A stretch of DNA of 64,000 nt, from positions 1-64,000 of the forward strand of contig DAOUBP010000096.1 of the NCBI GenBank assembly GCA_034432655.1. Direction: 5' to 3'. The stretch comes from DAOUBP01 sp034432655. GTDB lineage: Bacteria > Chloroflexota > Anaerolineae > CG2-30-64-16. The position numbers and the translations under genes were made by a program. Shown piece after piece: positions 27,118 through 34,888 of the stretch; the stretch's first letter is position 1; every line of letters starts with the position of its first letter. The notes under the pieces were generated by a model, which did no database searches, was not told where the DNA came from, and saw nothing but the letters and a program-made list of their open reading frames with translations.

Positions 27118-28283
27118 AGGTCGCGCTTTTGGGGCCGTATCCCCGCTTCGGGGTGGCCGGCGGTGTGGACGCGGTAATGCGCGCGCTGGCAACAGGGCTG
27201 GCGGCGCATGGTGGCCTGGACCTGCACGTGGTGACCAGCGTGCCCGGCCTGCGCAGGGCCGAGGTTATGGCCCAACAGGGCTGGTCCGTCCATCAGGTGC
27301 CTCATCCGCGCGGGGATCGGTTGTTGTGGCATCAACCGGCAGTCTGGCCGGTGCTGGCAGCTCTAAACCGGATTGCACCCGATGTGGTGCACGCGCACAT
27401 GGCCGGCCACTATGCGGACGCAGCCCTGCGTAGCGGCCAACCGGCTGTCATCACGCTCCACGGTGTGGTATTTCGCGAAGCGGCGTTGGCGCTGGCGAGG
27501 GCTACGCTGCCTGTGCGGATGCGTTGGCACCTGGACGCCCTTTTCGAGCGCTGGGTGGTCGGCCGGGCGCGTGATATCGTTGCGATCAGCCCCTATGTGG
27601 CCGAAGAATACCGGCCGTTGACCCGGGCGCGTTTTCATGCCATCGAGAATCCGGTGGCGGACGAGTTCTTTGCCATCCCGGAGGCTATTCCCGGCCCTCT
27701 GGCGACGCCGCGGCTGTTGTGCGTGGCGCGTGTGATCCCGCGCAAGGACATCCTGACCCTGCTGGCTGCTTTTGCACACATCCTGGCCGCCTGGCCTCAG
27801 GCGCAATTGGAGATTGCGGGCAGCATGACGGCAGATCCCGCCTATGCCGCCCAGTGCCGGGAAAGCGCTGCTGCGCTGGGGGTGACAGGCAGAGTGCATT
27901 TCCTTGGCGACGTGAGCGGTGGCGCGCTCCTGGACGCCTACGCACGGGCCGATGTGGTGTTGCTTACCAGCCGGCAGGAGACTGCACCGGTGGCGGTAGC
28001 CGAAGCCATGGCGGCGGCGCGGCCTGTGGTGGCAACGCAGGTCGGCGGTGTCCCGTTCATGGTTGCCGACGGTATCACCGGCAGGCTGGTCGCGCCCGGC
28101 GACAGCGCCGGCGTGGTCCGGGCGACCCTGTCGCTGCTGGGCGATCCCGACCTGCGCCTGGCCTGTGGCCGTGCGGCGCGCGCAGCGGCCGAGGAACGTT
28201 TTCGTCTGAGCCGGGTGGTGGCGCGCACGGTTGACCTGTACCGGCAGCTGCTGGCCGAACAGCGAGGGCGAGGCGTGGCATGA
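27114..28283 (+). CDS. GT4 family glycosyltransferase
   Basis: A 389-aa GT-B protein: LGPYPRFGVAGGVDAVMRAL at the N-terminus forms the glycine-rich acceptor-side loop, VVHAHMAGHYADAAL follows, and the donor half has CVARVIPRKDILTLL and the E-x7-E motif in QETAPVAVAEAMAAARPVV. It is linked by ATGA overlaps to the genes on both sides. It is related to the next gene, sharing the same loop order and a VITLHGV/TIHGI strand, so the pair may be an old duplication. Confidence 0.87.
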   Translation: MKVALLGPYPRFGVAGGVDAVMRALATGLAAHGGLDLHVVTSVPGLRRAEVMAQQGWSVHQVPHPRGDRLLWHQPAVWPVLAALNRIAPDVVHAHMAGHYADAALRSGQPAVITLHGVVFREAALALARATLPVRMRWHLDALFERWVVGRARDIVAISPYVAEEYRPLTRARFHAIENPVADEFFAIPEAIPGPLATPRLLCVARVIPRKDILTLLAAFAHILAAWPQAQLEIAGSMTADPAYAAQCRESAAALGVTGRVHFLGDVSGGALLDAYARADVVLLTSRQETAPVAVAEAMAAARPVVATQVGGVPFMVADGITGRLVAPGDSAGVVRATLSLLGDPDLRLACGRAARAAAEERFRLSRVVARTVDLYRQLLAEQRGRGVA

Positions 28284-29443
28284 GTCATCTGCGCGTTGTC
28301 ATGATCACCCGTTATCCGGCCGATCCGACCCGGATCGCGGGTGGTATTCAAGCGGTCTCTTACTGGTTGGCAGAAGAGCTGGTGCGCCTCCCCGGGCTGG
28401 AACTGCACCTGATTCACTGCCATTCTGATGTCAGGGAGAGCCGGACGTTGCGGCGAGGTCAACTGACAGTCCACTTTCTGGCCCAGAGCAGGCGCCGGTT
28501 CGTGCCCAACATGATGACCGCTATCGAGGTTACAGCGCAGTTGGTGCGCGCGTTAGCGCCTGATGTCGTCCACGCCCACGGGCCCAGCCTGGCGGTGGCG
28601 GCATTGCGCGCAGGCCAGGCGCCCGTGTGGACAATTCATGGCATCCTGCGCGCTGAAGCACGGCAATACCCTGGCCTGTTCAACCGCTTGAGCTTCATGT
28701 TGGCCAGGCACTACGAGCGACAGGCGCTCAGGACAGTCCGGCGGGTAACTGCCGTGAATCGCCACGTCATTGCCGATTACGCCTCTTGGGCGTCGCCGGC
28801 CTGGGCCTCAGCCCCTACAGACTGGGCGATCATCGAGAATCCGGCCCCACCCGACCTCTTTGATCTGCCCCGGCGGCCTGTCCCGGGCCGGGTGCTGGTC
28901 CCTGCGACGATCATCCCCCTGAAAGATCCGCTGACGCTGGTGCGGGCAGCGGCCGGGCTGCGGCGTTCAATACCCGCATTGTCTGTCCATCTGGCCGGGG
29001 CGGTGGGCGATGCCCGCTACGGACAACAGTTGCAAGCAGAGGTTGCGACATTGGGCCTGAAGGACGTTGTTCGGCTCCTGGGGCCTCTGGACCAGGCGGC
29101 ACTGCGTCGTGAACTGAGCGAAGCTTCTGTGGTTGCCCTGCCCAGCCGTCAAGAAGTGGCCCCGATGGCGATCATAGAGGCCATGGCCGCGGGCATTCCG
29201 GTCGCAGCGTCGGCAGTCGGCGGCATCTCCTTTATCGTGGGCGACGGCGTCACCGGCCGGCTGGTTGTCCCAGGGGATGTGGTCGCCTGGACCGAGACGT
29301 TGGGTGATCTGCTCGGCAGGCCTGCGCTGGCTGAGGCCATGGGTGAAGCCGGGCGGGCAGCGGCGCGCGAGCGTTTCTGGCTGCCTGCGATCGCTGCTCG
29401 TTATATGACGGTCTACCGCGCTGTCTCTGGAGGGCAGACCTGA
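28280..29443 (+). CDS. GT4 family glycosyltransferase
   Basis: A 387-aa GT-B protein. The N-terminus has TRYPADPTRIAGGIQAVSYW, the middle has DVVHAHGPSLAVAAL and TIHGILRAEARQYPG, and the donor half has VPATIIPLKDPLTLVRAA with the E-x7-E motif in RQEVAPMAIIEAMAAGIPVA. It overlaps upstream by 4 nt and downstream by 1 nt (TGATG). A cytoplasmic sugar transferase of the polysaccharide pathway is likely; specificity is not readable. Confidence 0.87.
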   Translation: MSHLRVVMITRYPADPTRIAGGIQAVSYWLAEELVRLPGLELHLIHCHSDVRESRTLRRGQLTVHFLAQSRRRFVPNMMTAIEVTAQLVRALAPDVVHAHGPSLAVAALRAGQAPVWTIHGILRAEARQYPGLFNRLSFMLARHYERQALRTVRRVTAVNRHVIADYASWASPAWASAPTDWAIIENPAPPDLFDLPRRPVPGRVLVPATIIPLKDPLTLVRAAAGLRRSIPALSVHLAGAVGDARYGQQLQAEVATLGLKDVVRLLGPLDQAALRRELSEASVVALPSRQEVAPMAIIEAMAAGIPVAASAVGGISFIVGDGVTGRLVVPGDVVAWTETLGDLLGRPALAEAMGEAGRAAARERFWLPAIAARYMTVYRAVSGGQT

Positions 29444-30459
29444 TGTCGCTGCAGCCCCTGCGCATCCTGGTGGTGACCAATATGTGGCCCACCCCGGCCC
29501 AGCCGATGGCCGGCATCTTTGTGGCAGAGCAGGTGGCCTCGTTGCGCCGGCGGGGCCTGGAACTGGACGTGTTGTTCCTGAACGGCGGCCAGAGCAAGCT
29601 GGAGTACTGGCGCGGCATCGGTCGCCTGCGCCGCGCGCTGGCAACCGCCCGCTACGACTTGATCCATGCCCACTACGTGTTCTCCGGCCTGGTGGCGTTG
29701 ATCGGCCGCAAATCGCGCGTGCCGATCCTGCTCACCCATCACGGGATCGAGACGCAACGGAGCTGGACAGCACCTGTGTGCCGTTGGACCAGCCGCCGTG
29801 TGGAACGCACGCTTGTCACCTCGCGACGCGTGCAGATCGCTTTAGGCCGTCCCGATGCCGAGATCGTCCCGTGCGGCGTAGACACCGACCTGTTTCAGCC
29901 CATCCCCCAGGCAGATGCCCGGGCGGCGTTGGGCCTGCCCGCCGATCAACGCCTGGTGTTGTTCGCCGGTATGCGCCGGCCGGAGAAACGCTTCGACCTG
30001 GTCGAGGCGGCGGTCCATCTGGCGCAGCAAGGGTTCTCGAACGTCCGCTTGCTGGTGGCGGAGGCCGAGCCGCACGAACGAATGCCGTTGTTCATGAATG
30101 CAGCCGATGTCTTGATTCTGGCATCGGAGGCTGAGGGATCGCCGATGGTGATCAAGGAAGCGATGGCATGTAACCTGCCGATCGTCGCCGTAGATGTAGG
30201 AGATGTCAGCGAAGTGATCGGTGAAACGGCCGGCTGTTTTGTGGTTCAACGCAATGTCACAGCTCTGGCTGAGGGGTTGCATGGGGCATTGGCGTTTGGA
30301 CGCCGGACCGCGGGCCGACAGGCGTTGTTTCAACGCCCTCCTGGCGCGCCGCCGTTGACCCTGGCCGCCGTAGCGGAGCGCCTGGAGGCGATCTATCGAG
30401 AATTGATCGGAGCCAGGGCTTCGGCATTTTCGAGGGGGAACGGCGGGTATGCACATTGA
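29443..30459 (+). CDS. GT4 family glycosyltransferase (short)
   Basis: A 338-aa GT-B protein, at the small end for GT4. The N-terminus reads LVVTNMWPTPAQPMAGIFV, typical of the family, with DLIHAHYVFSGLVAL in the acceptor half. The donor half has VLFAGMRRPEKRFDL and an E-x7-E motif in EAEGSPMVIKEAMACNLP. It starts by TGATG overlap and its 3' end overlaps the next gene by 11 nt. The role is assumed from motif and position only. Confidence 0.87.
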   Translation: MSLQPLRILVVTNMWPTPAQPMAGIFVAEQVASLRRRGLELDVLFLNGGQSKLEYWRGIGRLRRALATARYDLIHAHYVFSGLVALIGRKSRVPILLTHHGIETQRSWTAPVCRWTSRRVERTLVTSRRVQIALGRPDAEIVPCGVDTDLFQPIPQADARAALGLPADQRLVLFAGMRRPEKRFDLVEAAVHLAQQGFSNVRLLVAEAEPHERMPLFMNAADVLILASEAEGSPMVIKEAMACNLPIVAVDVGDVSEVIGETAGCFVVQRNVTALAEGLHGALAFGRRTAGRQALFQRPPGAPPLTLAAVAERLEAIYRELIGARASAFSRGNGGYAH

Positions 30460-31681
30460 GCCAAAAAAGGCGCGCATCTGTTTTATCACGCATTCGGCCT
30501 ATCCCAACGAACCTCGGTCACGACGGATGGCGCGTGCCCTGGCGGAGGTCGGCTATCAGGTAGATGTCATTTGTCTGCAGGCCCCGGGACAGATGGCGGA
30601 GGCGTGGGACGAGGGCGTTCGCATCATCCGCTTGCCGGTCACCCGGCACCAGGGGGCAAGGGCAAGCGTCTATCTGCGTGAGTACGCCAGCTTCTTCTTG
30701 CTGGCAGCTCGTCACCTGGTGGCCCGGCATCGCCGGAATCCCTACGGCCTGGTACAGGTCTTCAACCCGCCCGATGCGCTCATTTTCGCCGCCGGCTGGC
30801 TGAAGCTGGCCCGAGTGCCGTTGGTGTTGGATCTGCGCGAGCTGACTCCCGAGCTGTTCATGTCCCGTTTCGGCCTGGCGCGACGCAGCTTTGTCGTCCG
30901 GTTGTTGACTTTGCAAGAGCGGCTGGCCTGTGGCCTGGCCGATGCGGTGATCGTGCTCCATGAACGGCATCGGCGTATCATGGTCGGCCGCGGGGTGCCG
31001 GCGCAGAAACTGGTGCAGGTGATGAATTGCCCGGACGAGCGATTGTTTCGGCCGGCCGATCGGCCATTAGGCTGGCGGCAGGAAGGCACCTTGAAGGTCA
31101 TCCATCACGGCGGGATCCTGGAGCGTTATGGCGTGGATACGCTGGTGCACGCTGTGGCCCTGGCGCGGGCGGAGATCCCCGGCATCACTCTGGACCTGTA
31201 CGGGGATGGCGATTATCGGCCCAGGGTTGAGACCCTGGTAGCCGAATTAGGGCTGAGCGACTGCGTGCGGTTTCACGGCCAACAACCTATCGAAGGGATG
31301 CGTGATGCCATCCTGGCAGCCGATGTAGGGGTGGCGCCATTGCGACAGGATGTTTTCACCGATTGCGGCCTGCCCACCAAGCTGTTGGAGTATGTGGCCG
31401 TGGGCCTGCCGGCGATTGCATCGCGCACGGCGACGACCGCCGACTACTTTGATGACAGCATGGTGCTGCTCTTCGAACCGGGGAACGCGCGCGACCTGGC
31501 CGATAAGCTGCTGGCCGTCTACCGCGACCCCCAGGCCGCGCAAGAACGCGCGATACAGGCCCGGCGCTTCACCGAGCAGTACAATTGGGCCGGTGAGCGG
31601 GCCAGGTATTTGACGTTGATCGCGCATCTTCTGAACGGTTATCCGCTGGCTGCGGTTCAAAACCCGGATTTCGGTATATAG
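30449..31681 (+). CDS. GT4 family glycosyltransferase
   Basis: A 410-aa GT-B protein. ICFITHSAYPNEPRSRRMA opens the acceptor half, GLVQVFNPPDALIFAAG follows, and the donor half has VIHHGGILERYGVDTLV and TDCGLPTKLLEYVAVGLP, where the Lys-x-x-Glu-Tyr site replaces the more common E-x7-E form, as in several GT4 subfamilies that act on polyprenol-linked acceptors. The start overlaps the upstream gene by 11 nt. The acetyltransferase gene follows after 12 nt with its own SD. Confidence 0.86.
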   Translation: MHIEPKKARICFITHSAYPNEPRSRRMARALAEVGYQVDVICLQAPGQMAEAWDEGVRIIRLPVTRHQGARASVYLREYASFFLLAARHLVARHRRNPYGLVQVFNPPDALIFAAGWLKLARVPLVLDLRELTPELFMSRFGLARRSFVVRLLTLQERLACGLADAVIVLHERHRRIMVGRGVPAQKLVQVMNCPDERLFRPADRPLGWRQEGTLKVIHHGGILERYGVDTLVHAVALARAEIPGITLDLYGDGDYRPRVETLVAELGLSDCVRFHGQQPIEGMRDAILAADVGVAPLRQDVFTDCGLPTKLLEYVAVGLPAIASRTATTADYFDDSMVLLFEPGNARDLADKLLAVYRDPQAAQERAIQARRFTEQYNWAGERARYLTLIAHLLNGYPLAAVQNPDFGI

Positions 31682-31693
31682 GAGACAAACAGT

Positions 31694-32269
31694 ATGGTGC
31701 GAATTCACTCAACTGCCGAGGTGTCGCCCAAGGCACAGGTCGGCGAAGGGACCTCTATCTGGCATCATTGCCAGGTGCGGGAGGGCGCGCGTATCGGCCG
31801 CGAATGCATTTTGGGCAAGAACGTCTACGTGGATTTCGACGTTTCCATCGGTGACCGCGTCAAGATCCAAAATAACTGTTCGGTGTACCACGGCGCGACC
31901 CTGGAAGACGGCGTCTTCCTGGGCCCGCACGTCGTCATTACTAACGACCTGTACCCGCGAGCCATCAACCCGGACGGTACCTTGAAGGGCAACGATGACT
32001 GGGAGGTCGGCCTGGTGCGCATCTGTTACGGTGCATCTATTGGCGCGCGTTCGGTCATTCTGCCCGGTGTGACGGTCGGCCGCTTCGCGATGGTGGGTGC
32101 CGGGGCCGTGGTGACGCGGGATGTGCCGCCGCAAGGCCTGGTGGTAGGCGCCCCGGCGCGGCTGATCGGCTATGTGTGCATCTGTGGACGGCGGCTGACG
32201 GCTGAAGGGGGCGAGTTGGTGTGTGGCCATTGTGGCCGGCGTTTTAGCGATCCACCATCTGGCACGTGA
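31694..32269 (+). CDS. WbpD/WlbB-like sugar N-acetyltransferase with C-terminal zinc ribbon
   Basis: A 191-aa left-handed beta-helix protein closely following the pattern of UDP-2-acetamido-3-amino-glucuronate N-acetyltransferases: RIHSTAEVSPKAQVGEG, then SIWHHCQVREGARIG, then NCSVYHGATLEDGVFLGP and FTND-like VVITNDLYPRA. The last 30 residues carry CIC and CGHC pairs (CxC-x14-CxxC), a small zinc ribbon seen in some members. SD GGAG lies 10 nt before ATG. It acetylates a 3-amino sugar nucleotide by family precedent, but no dehydrogenase/aminotransferase partner (WbpA, WbpB or WbpE type) is present in this window. Confidence 0.82.
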   Translation: MVRIHSTAEVSPKAQVGEGTSIWHHCQVREGARIGRECILGKNVYVDFDVSIGDRVKIQNNCSVYHGATLEDGVFLGPHVVITNDLYPRAINPDGTLKGNDDWEVGLVRICYGASIGARSVILPGVTVGRFAMVGAGAVVTRDVPPQGLVVGAPARLIGYVCICGRRLTAEGGELVCGHCGRRFSDPPSGT

Positions 32270-32315
32270 CAGGCGTCGCAGCTTGCCGCGGACAAGCACT
32301 GGCGGAGCAAAGCAT

Positions 32316-33551
32316 ATGCAACGACGGGCCTTGAGCCAGGACGCCTGGTTGATCTTCGGGTTGGCGTTGGTGTTACGCCTCGCCTATTTGATCTGGTTTG
32401 TCGGGCCTGATTACCGGCCGGAGTTCGACGCGCGTGAGTATCACGAGATCGCGGTCAGCCTGGCCACAGGCCGCGGCTTTGCCCTGGCCGACGGCACGCC
32501 GACAGCCATCCGGCCGCCGCTCTTCCCGCTGGTTCTTGCTGCAGTCTACCGGCTGACCGGCAGCGAAAACTATGCCGCGGGGCTGGTTGTGCAGGCTTTG
32601 ATCGGCGCCGGGATCGCCCTGGCGGTCCTGGTCGTGGGCCGGCGCTTCAGCCGACAGGTTGGCGTGCTGGCCGGCCTGATGGCGGCCACTTATCCTTTGT
32701 TGATCTTCGCGGGCGGCAGCTTGCTGACCGAGCCGTTGTTCATCCTGCTGGTGGTTCTGGCCATGGATGCCGCCCTGGCTGGCCTGGCGAAACCATCAGT
32801 TAAGCAGGGCGTGTGGTTGGGGCTCTGGTTGGGCCTGGCGGGGCTGGCGCGGCCCAACGGCCTGTTGCTGGCGTTCTTCTTGGCCGCCTGGGTACTGCTG
32901 GTGGCCAGGGGAAGCTGGCGTCAGCGCTTCAACATGATCGCAAGCGCTGCAGCCCTGGTGGCATTGGTGACATTGCCGTGGGTCATGCGTAACTACTTCG
33001 TTTTTCGCTCGTTCATTCCCTCGACGACTATGGGCGGCGCGGTGCTGTTCGGGGCTTATAACGAACGCGTCCTGAACGAACCGGCCCTACGTGGGGACTG
33101 GGTTTCCCCGTGCGAGGTGCCTGGCGCGGGCTGGACCTGTGGGCTGGATGAAGTCAGCCGGGATGCGGCCTGGCGGGCGTTGGCGGTGGTGTTTGTCCGT
33201 GATCATCTGGCCGACTTGCCCTTGATGGTCTGGTGGCGTTTCATCAAGTTCTGGCACCTTTATCCGTTTACCCACGGTTTTCCGGCCAACGTGGGCTTCT
33301 GGTACTATGCAGCGGTGGCGCTGCTGGCGGTTGGCGGCATATGGGCGTTGCGCAGGTCGTGGCGGCAGGTGGGCGTGTTGCTGGCGGTCATCGCGTGCTT
33401 CATGGCCACCGCGCTGATTTTTTGGGGCGGCTTTCGCATGCGCGCGCCGGCCGAGCCGGCGTTGATCGTGTTGGCAGCCGGAGCCCTGGCCGCCCTCTGG
33501 CGCAGCAAGTTGTCACAGACCGCCGGGTTTGGAAAGATGGCCGATTTATGA
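32316..33551 (+). CDS. GT39-like multi-pass membrane glycosyltransferase
   Basis: A 411-aa protein with about nine membrane segments. The first outside loop has YRPEFDAREYHEIAVSLA followed by GTPTAIRPPLFPLVLA, matching the DxxxY and RPPLYP-like elements of PMT_2/GT39 enzymes that use polyprenyl-phosphate sugars. ATG 32316 is chosen, with GGAG 8 nt upstream; an upstream GTG (32223) would overlap the acetyltransferase by 47 nt and add a hydrophilic tail with no support. It is the last gene of the polysaccharide run; the terminator hairpin begins 21 nt after its stop. Confidence 0.8.
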   Translation: MQRRALSQDAWLIFGLALVLRLAYLIWFVGPDYRPEFDAREYHEIAVSLATGRGFALADGTPTAIRPPLFPLVLAAVYRLTGSENYAAGLVVQALIGAGIALAVLVVGRRFSRQVGVLAGLMAATYPLLIFAGGSLLTEPLFILLVVLAMDAALAGLAKPSVKQGVWLGLWLGLAGLARPNGLLLAFFLAAWVLLVARGSWRQRFNMIASAAALVALVTLPWVMRNYFVFRSFIPSTTMGGAVLFGAYNERVLNEPALRGDWVSPCEVPGAGWTCGLDEVSRDAAWRALAVVFVRDHLADLPLMVWWRFIKFWHLYPFTHGFPANVGFWYYAAVALLAVGGIWALRRSWRQVGVLLAVIACFMATALIFWGGFRMRAPAEPALIVLAAGALAALWRSKLSQTAGFGKMADL

Positions 33552-33572
33552 TAGACTCTGGCCCGGCACATC

Positions 33573-33599
33573 AAAGGGGAGGGTTATGCCCTCCCCTTT
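33573..33599 (+). terminator. Terminator hairpin closing the polysaccharide cluster
   Basis: AAAGGGGAGGG-ttatg-CCCTCCCCTTT is a perfect 11-bp stem whose right arm ends in TTTA, 21 nt after the last cluster gene. The A-run/T-run flanks make it a good intrinsic terminator, and it is nearly symmetrical, so it could also work on the other strand. Confidence 0.75.
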
Positions 33600-33627
33600 A
33601 TGCGCTCTAACAGGGTAATGTTGCAAA

Positions 33628-33666
33628 ATGAACAGAAAGCCAGCCGCTTCTGTTCATCTGTTTTTC
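33628..33666 (+). terminator. Second hairpin with T-tract
   Basis: ATGAACAGAA (33628-33637) pairs with TTCTGTTCAT (33648-33657) around a 10-nt loop and is followed by CTGTTTTTC. It is either a backup terminator for the cluster or an operator or attenuator-like element in the leader of the radical SAM gene, which starts about 60-90 nt later. Confidence 0.5.
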
Positions 33667-33745
33667 ACTTTCCTGTCTTATGCTGGGCTCGTCGGCGTGC
33701 TCACCTGCGCCGGGCCAGCGCATGGCAGTGCGATGGAGAGTTTTT

Positions 33746-34888
33746 TTGAGCGGTAACGATAAACTGACGCTGAAGAAACTGGCTTCGGTTGATTGGGGTT
33801 CACTGGTGCGCGGGGCTTTTGATTACAATGTGCGCGCCCATTTTCAGACGCTTCCCCCCAGAGTCTTACAGTTGATCACTAACTACCGCTGTAATGCCCG
33901 CTGTGTCATGTGCAACATCTGGCAGATGCCACATAAGCACGAGATGACAGTGGGCGAGCTGGCGGCGCTGATGGACCCTGATCCGATTTTCGACCAGATC
34001 GAGCAACTGACCATCGCCGGCGGCGAGTCATCGTTGCGCACCGACGTGGTGGAGCTGGTCGGTTACACCCTTCAGCGCATGCCGAAACTGCGCACCCTCT
34101 CGATGGTCACCAACGGTTTTCTGCCGCCGCGGGTTTTGCAGCAAGTAGCCGGGGTGTTGGAGCTGTTGGAACCGCGCGGGGTGAAGCTGAGCATGTCGGT
34201 CTCGCTGGACGGCATCGGCACCATGCACGACCGGGTGCGCGGCATCCCCGGTGGCTTTGCGAAGGCACTGGAGACCCTGACCGGTTTGCAAGCGTTGCAG
34301 AAAGAGCACGACTTCTGGCTGGGGGTTGGTTATGTGGTGATGCACCAGAACCTGCGCCACGCGCGGGAGTTTCGTGATTGGGCCAGGGCGCGCGGCATCA
34401 CCGTCGGCTTCCAACTGGTCGGCTTCCACGAGAGCTATGTGGGCAACCTCGACCGGCAGAACGACGTGGACTTCCGGCCCGAAGACCGGGAGGAGCTGAT
34501 CGCCTTTATGCAGGAGCTGGCAGAACAGCGTTCGCTGCGCAATTACCCCGCGTTCTACTGGGCCGATATGCTGCGTATGTATCGCGACGGCGCGCCGCGT
34601 ACCACGCCCTGTCCTTTCACCCTGGAAGGGCTGGCGCTGGACGCCTACGGCGATGTTTTCTACTGTCTTTCCACCCCGGCCATCGGCAACGTGATCCGCG
34701 AACAACGCTCGGTGAGTGACATCTACTACGACCCTAAAAACCTGCATTACCGGGCCCAAGAGATGCGCAAGCGCATCTGCACGCAGTGTAACAGCGCGTG
34801 CGGCACCGAAATCGCCATCAAGAAGGATGTGAAGAAATATCTGAGGTTCCTGGTGACCGGGAACCCGCCAAGAGGAGAACATCTATGA
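33746..34888 (+). CDS. Radical SAM/SPASM domain protein
   Basis: About 380 aa. The [4Fe-4S] SAM-binding motif is YRCNARCVMCNIW (Cys49, 53, 56), followed by IAGGESSLR, the GGE turn, and a SPASM-like tail (CPFTLEGLALDAYGDVFYC, then CTQCNSACG) for auxiliary clusters. Family members include peptide-modifying and sugar-modifying enzymes. The start is uncertain: TTG 33746 has GGAGAG 5 nt upstream; ATG 33722 and ATG 33680 are in frame with weaker SDs. The stop overlaps the ATG of the secreted barrel protein (ATGA), tying the two in translation. No short precursor peptide gene is seen nearby, so the substrate is open. Confidence 0.83.
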   Translation: MSGNDKLTLKKLASVDWGSLVRGAFDYNVRAHFQTLPPRVLQLITNYRCNARCVMCNIWQMPHKHEMTVGELAALMDPDPIFDQIEQLTIAGGESSLRTDVVELVGYTLQRMPKLRTLSMVTNGFLPPRVLQQVAGVLELLEPRGVKLSMSVSLDGIGTMHDRVRGIPGGFAKALETLTGLQALQKEHDFWLGVGYVVMHQNLRHAREFRDWARARGITVGFQLVGFHESYVGNLDRQNDVDFRPEDREELIAFMQELAEQRSLRNYPAFYWADMLRMYRDGAPRTTPCPFTLEGLALDAYGDVFYCLSTPAIGNVIREQRSVSDIYYDPKNLHYRAQEMRKRICTQCNSACGTEIAIKKDVKKYLRFLVTGNPPRGEHL

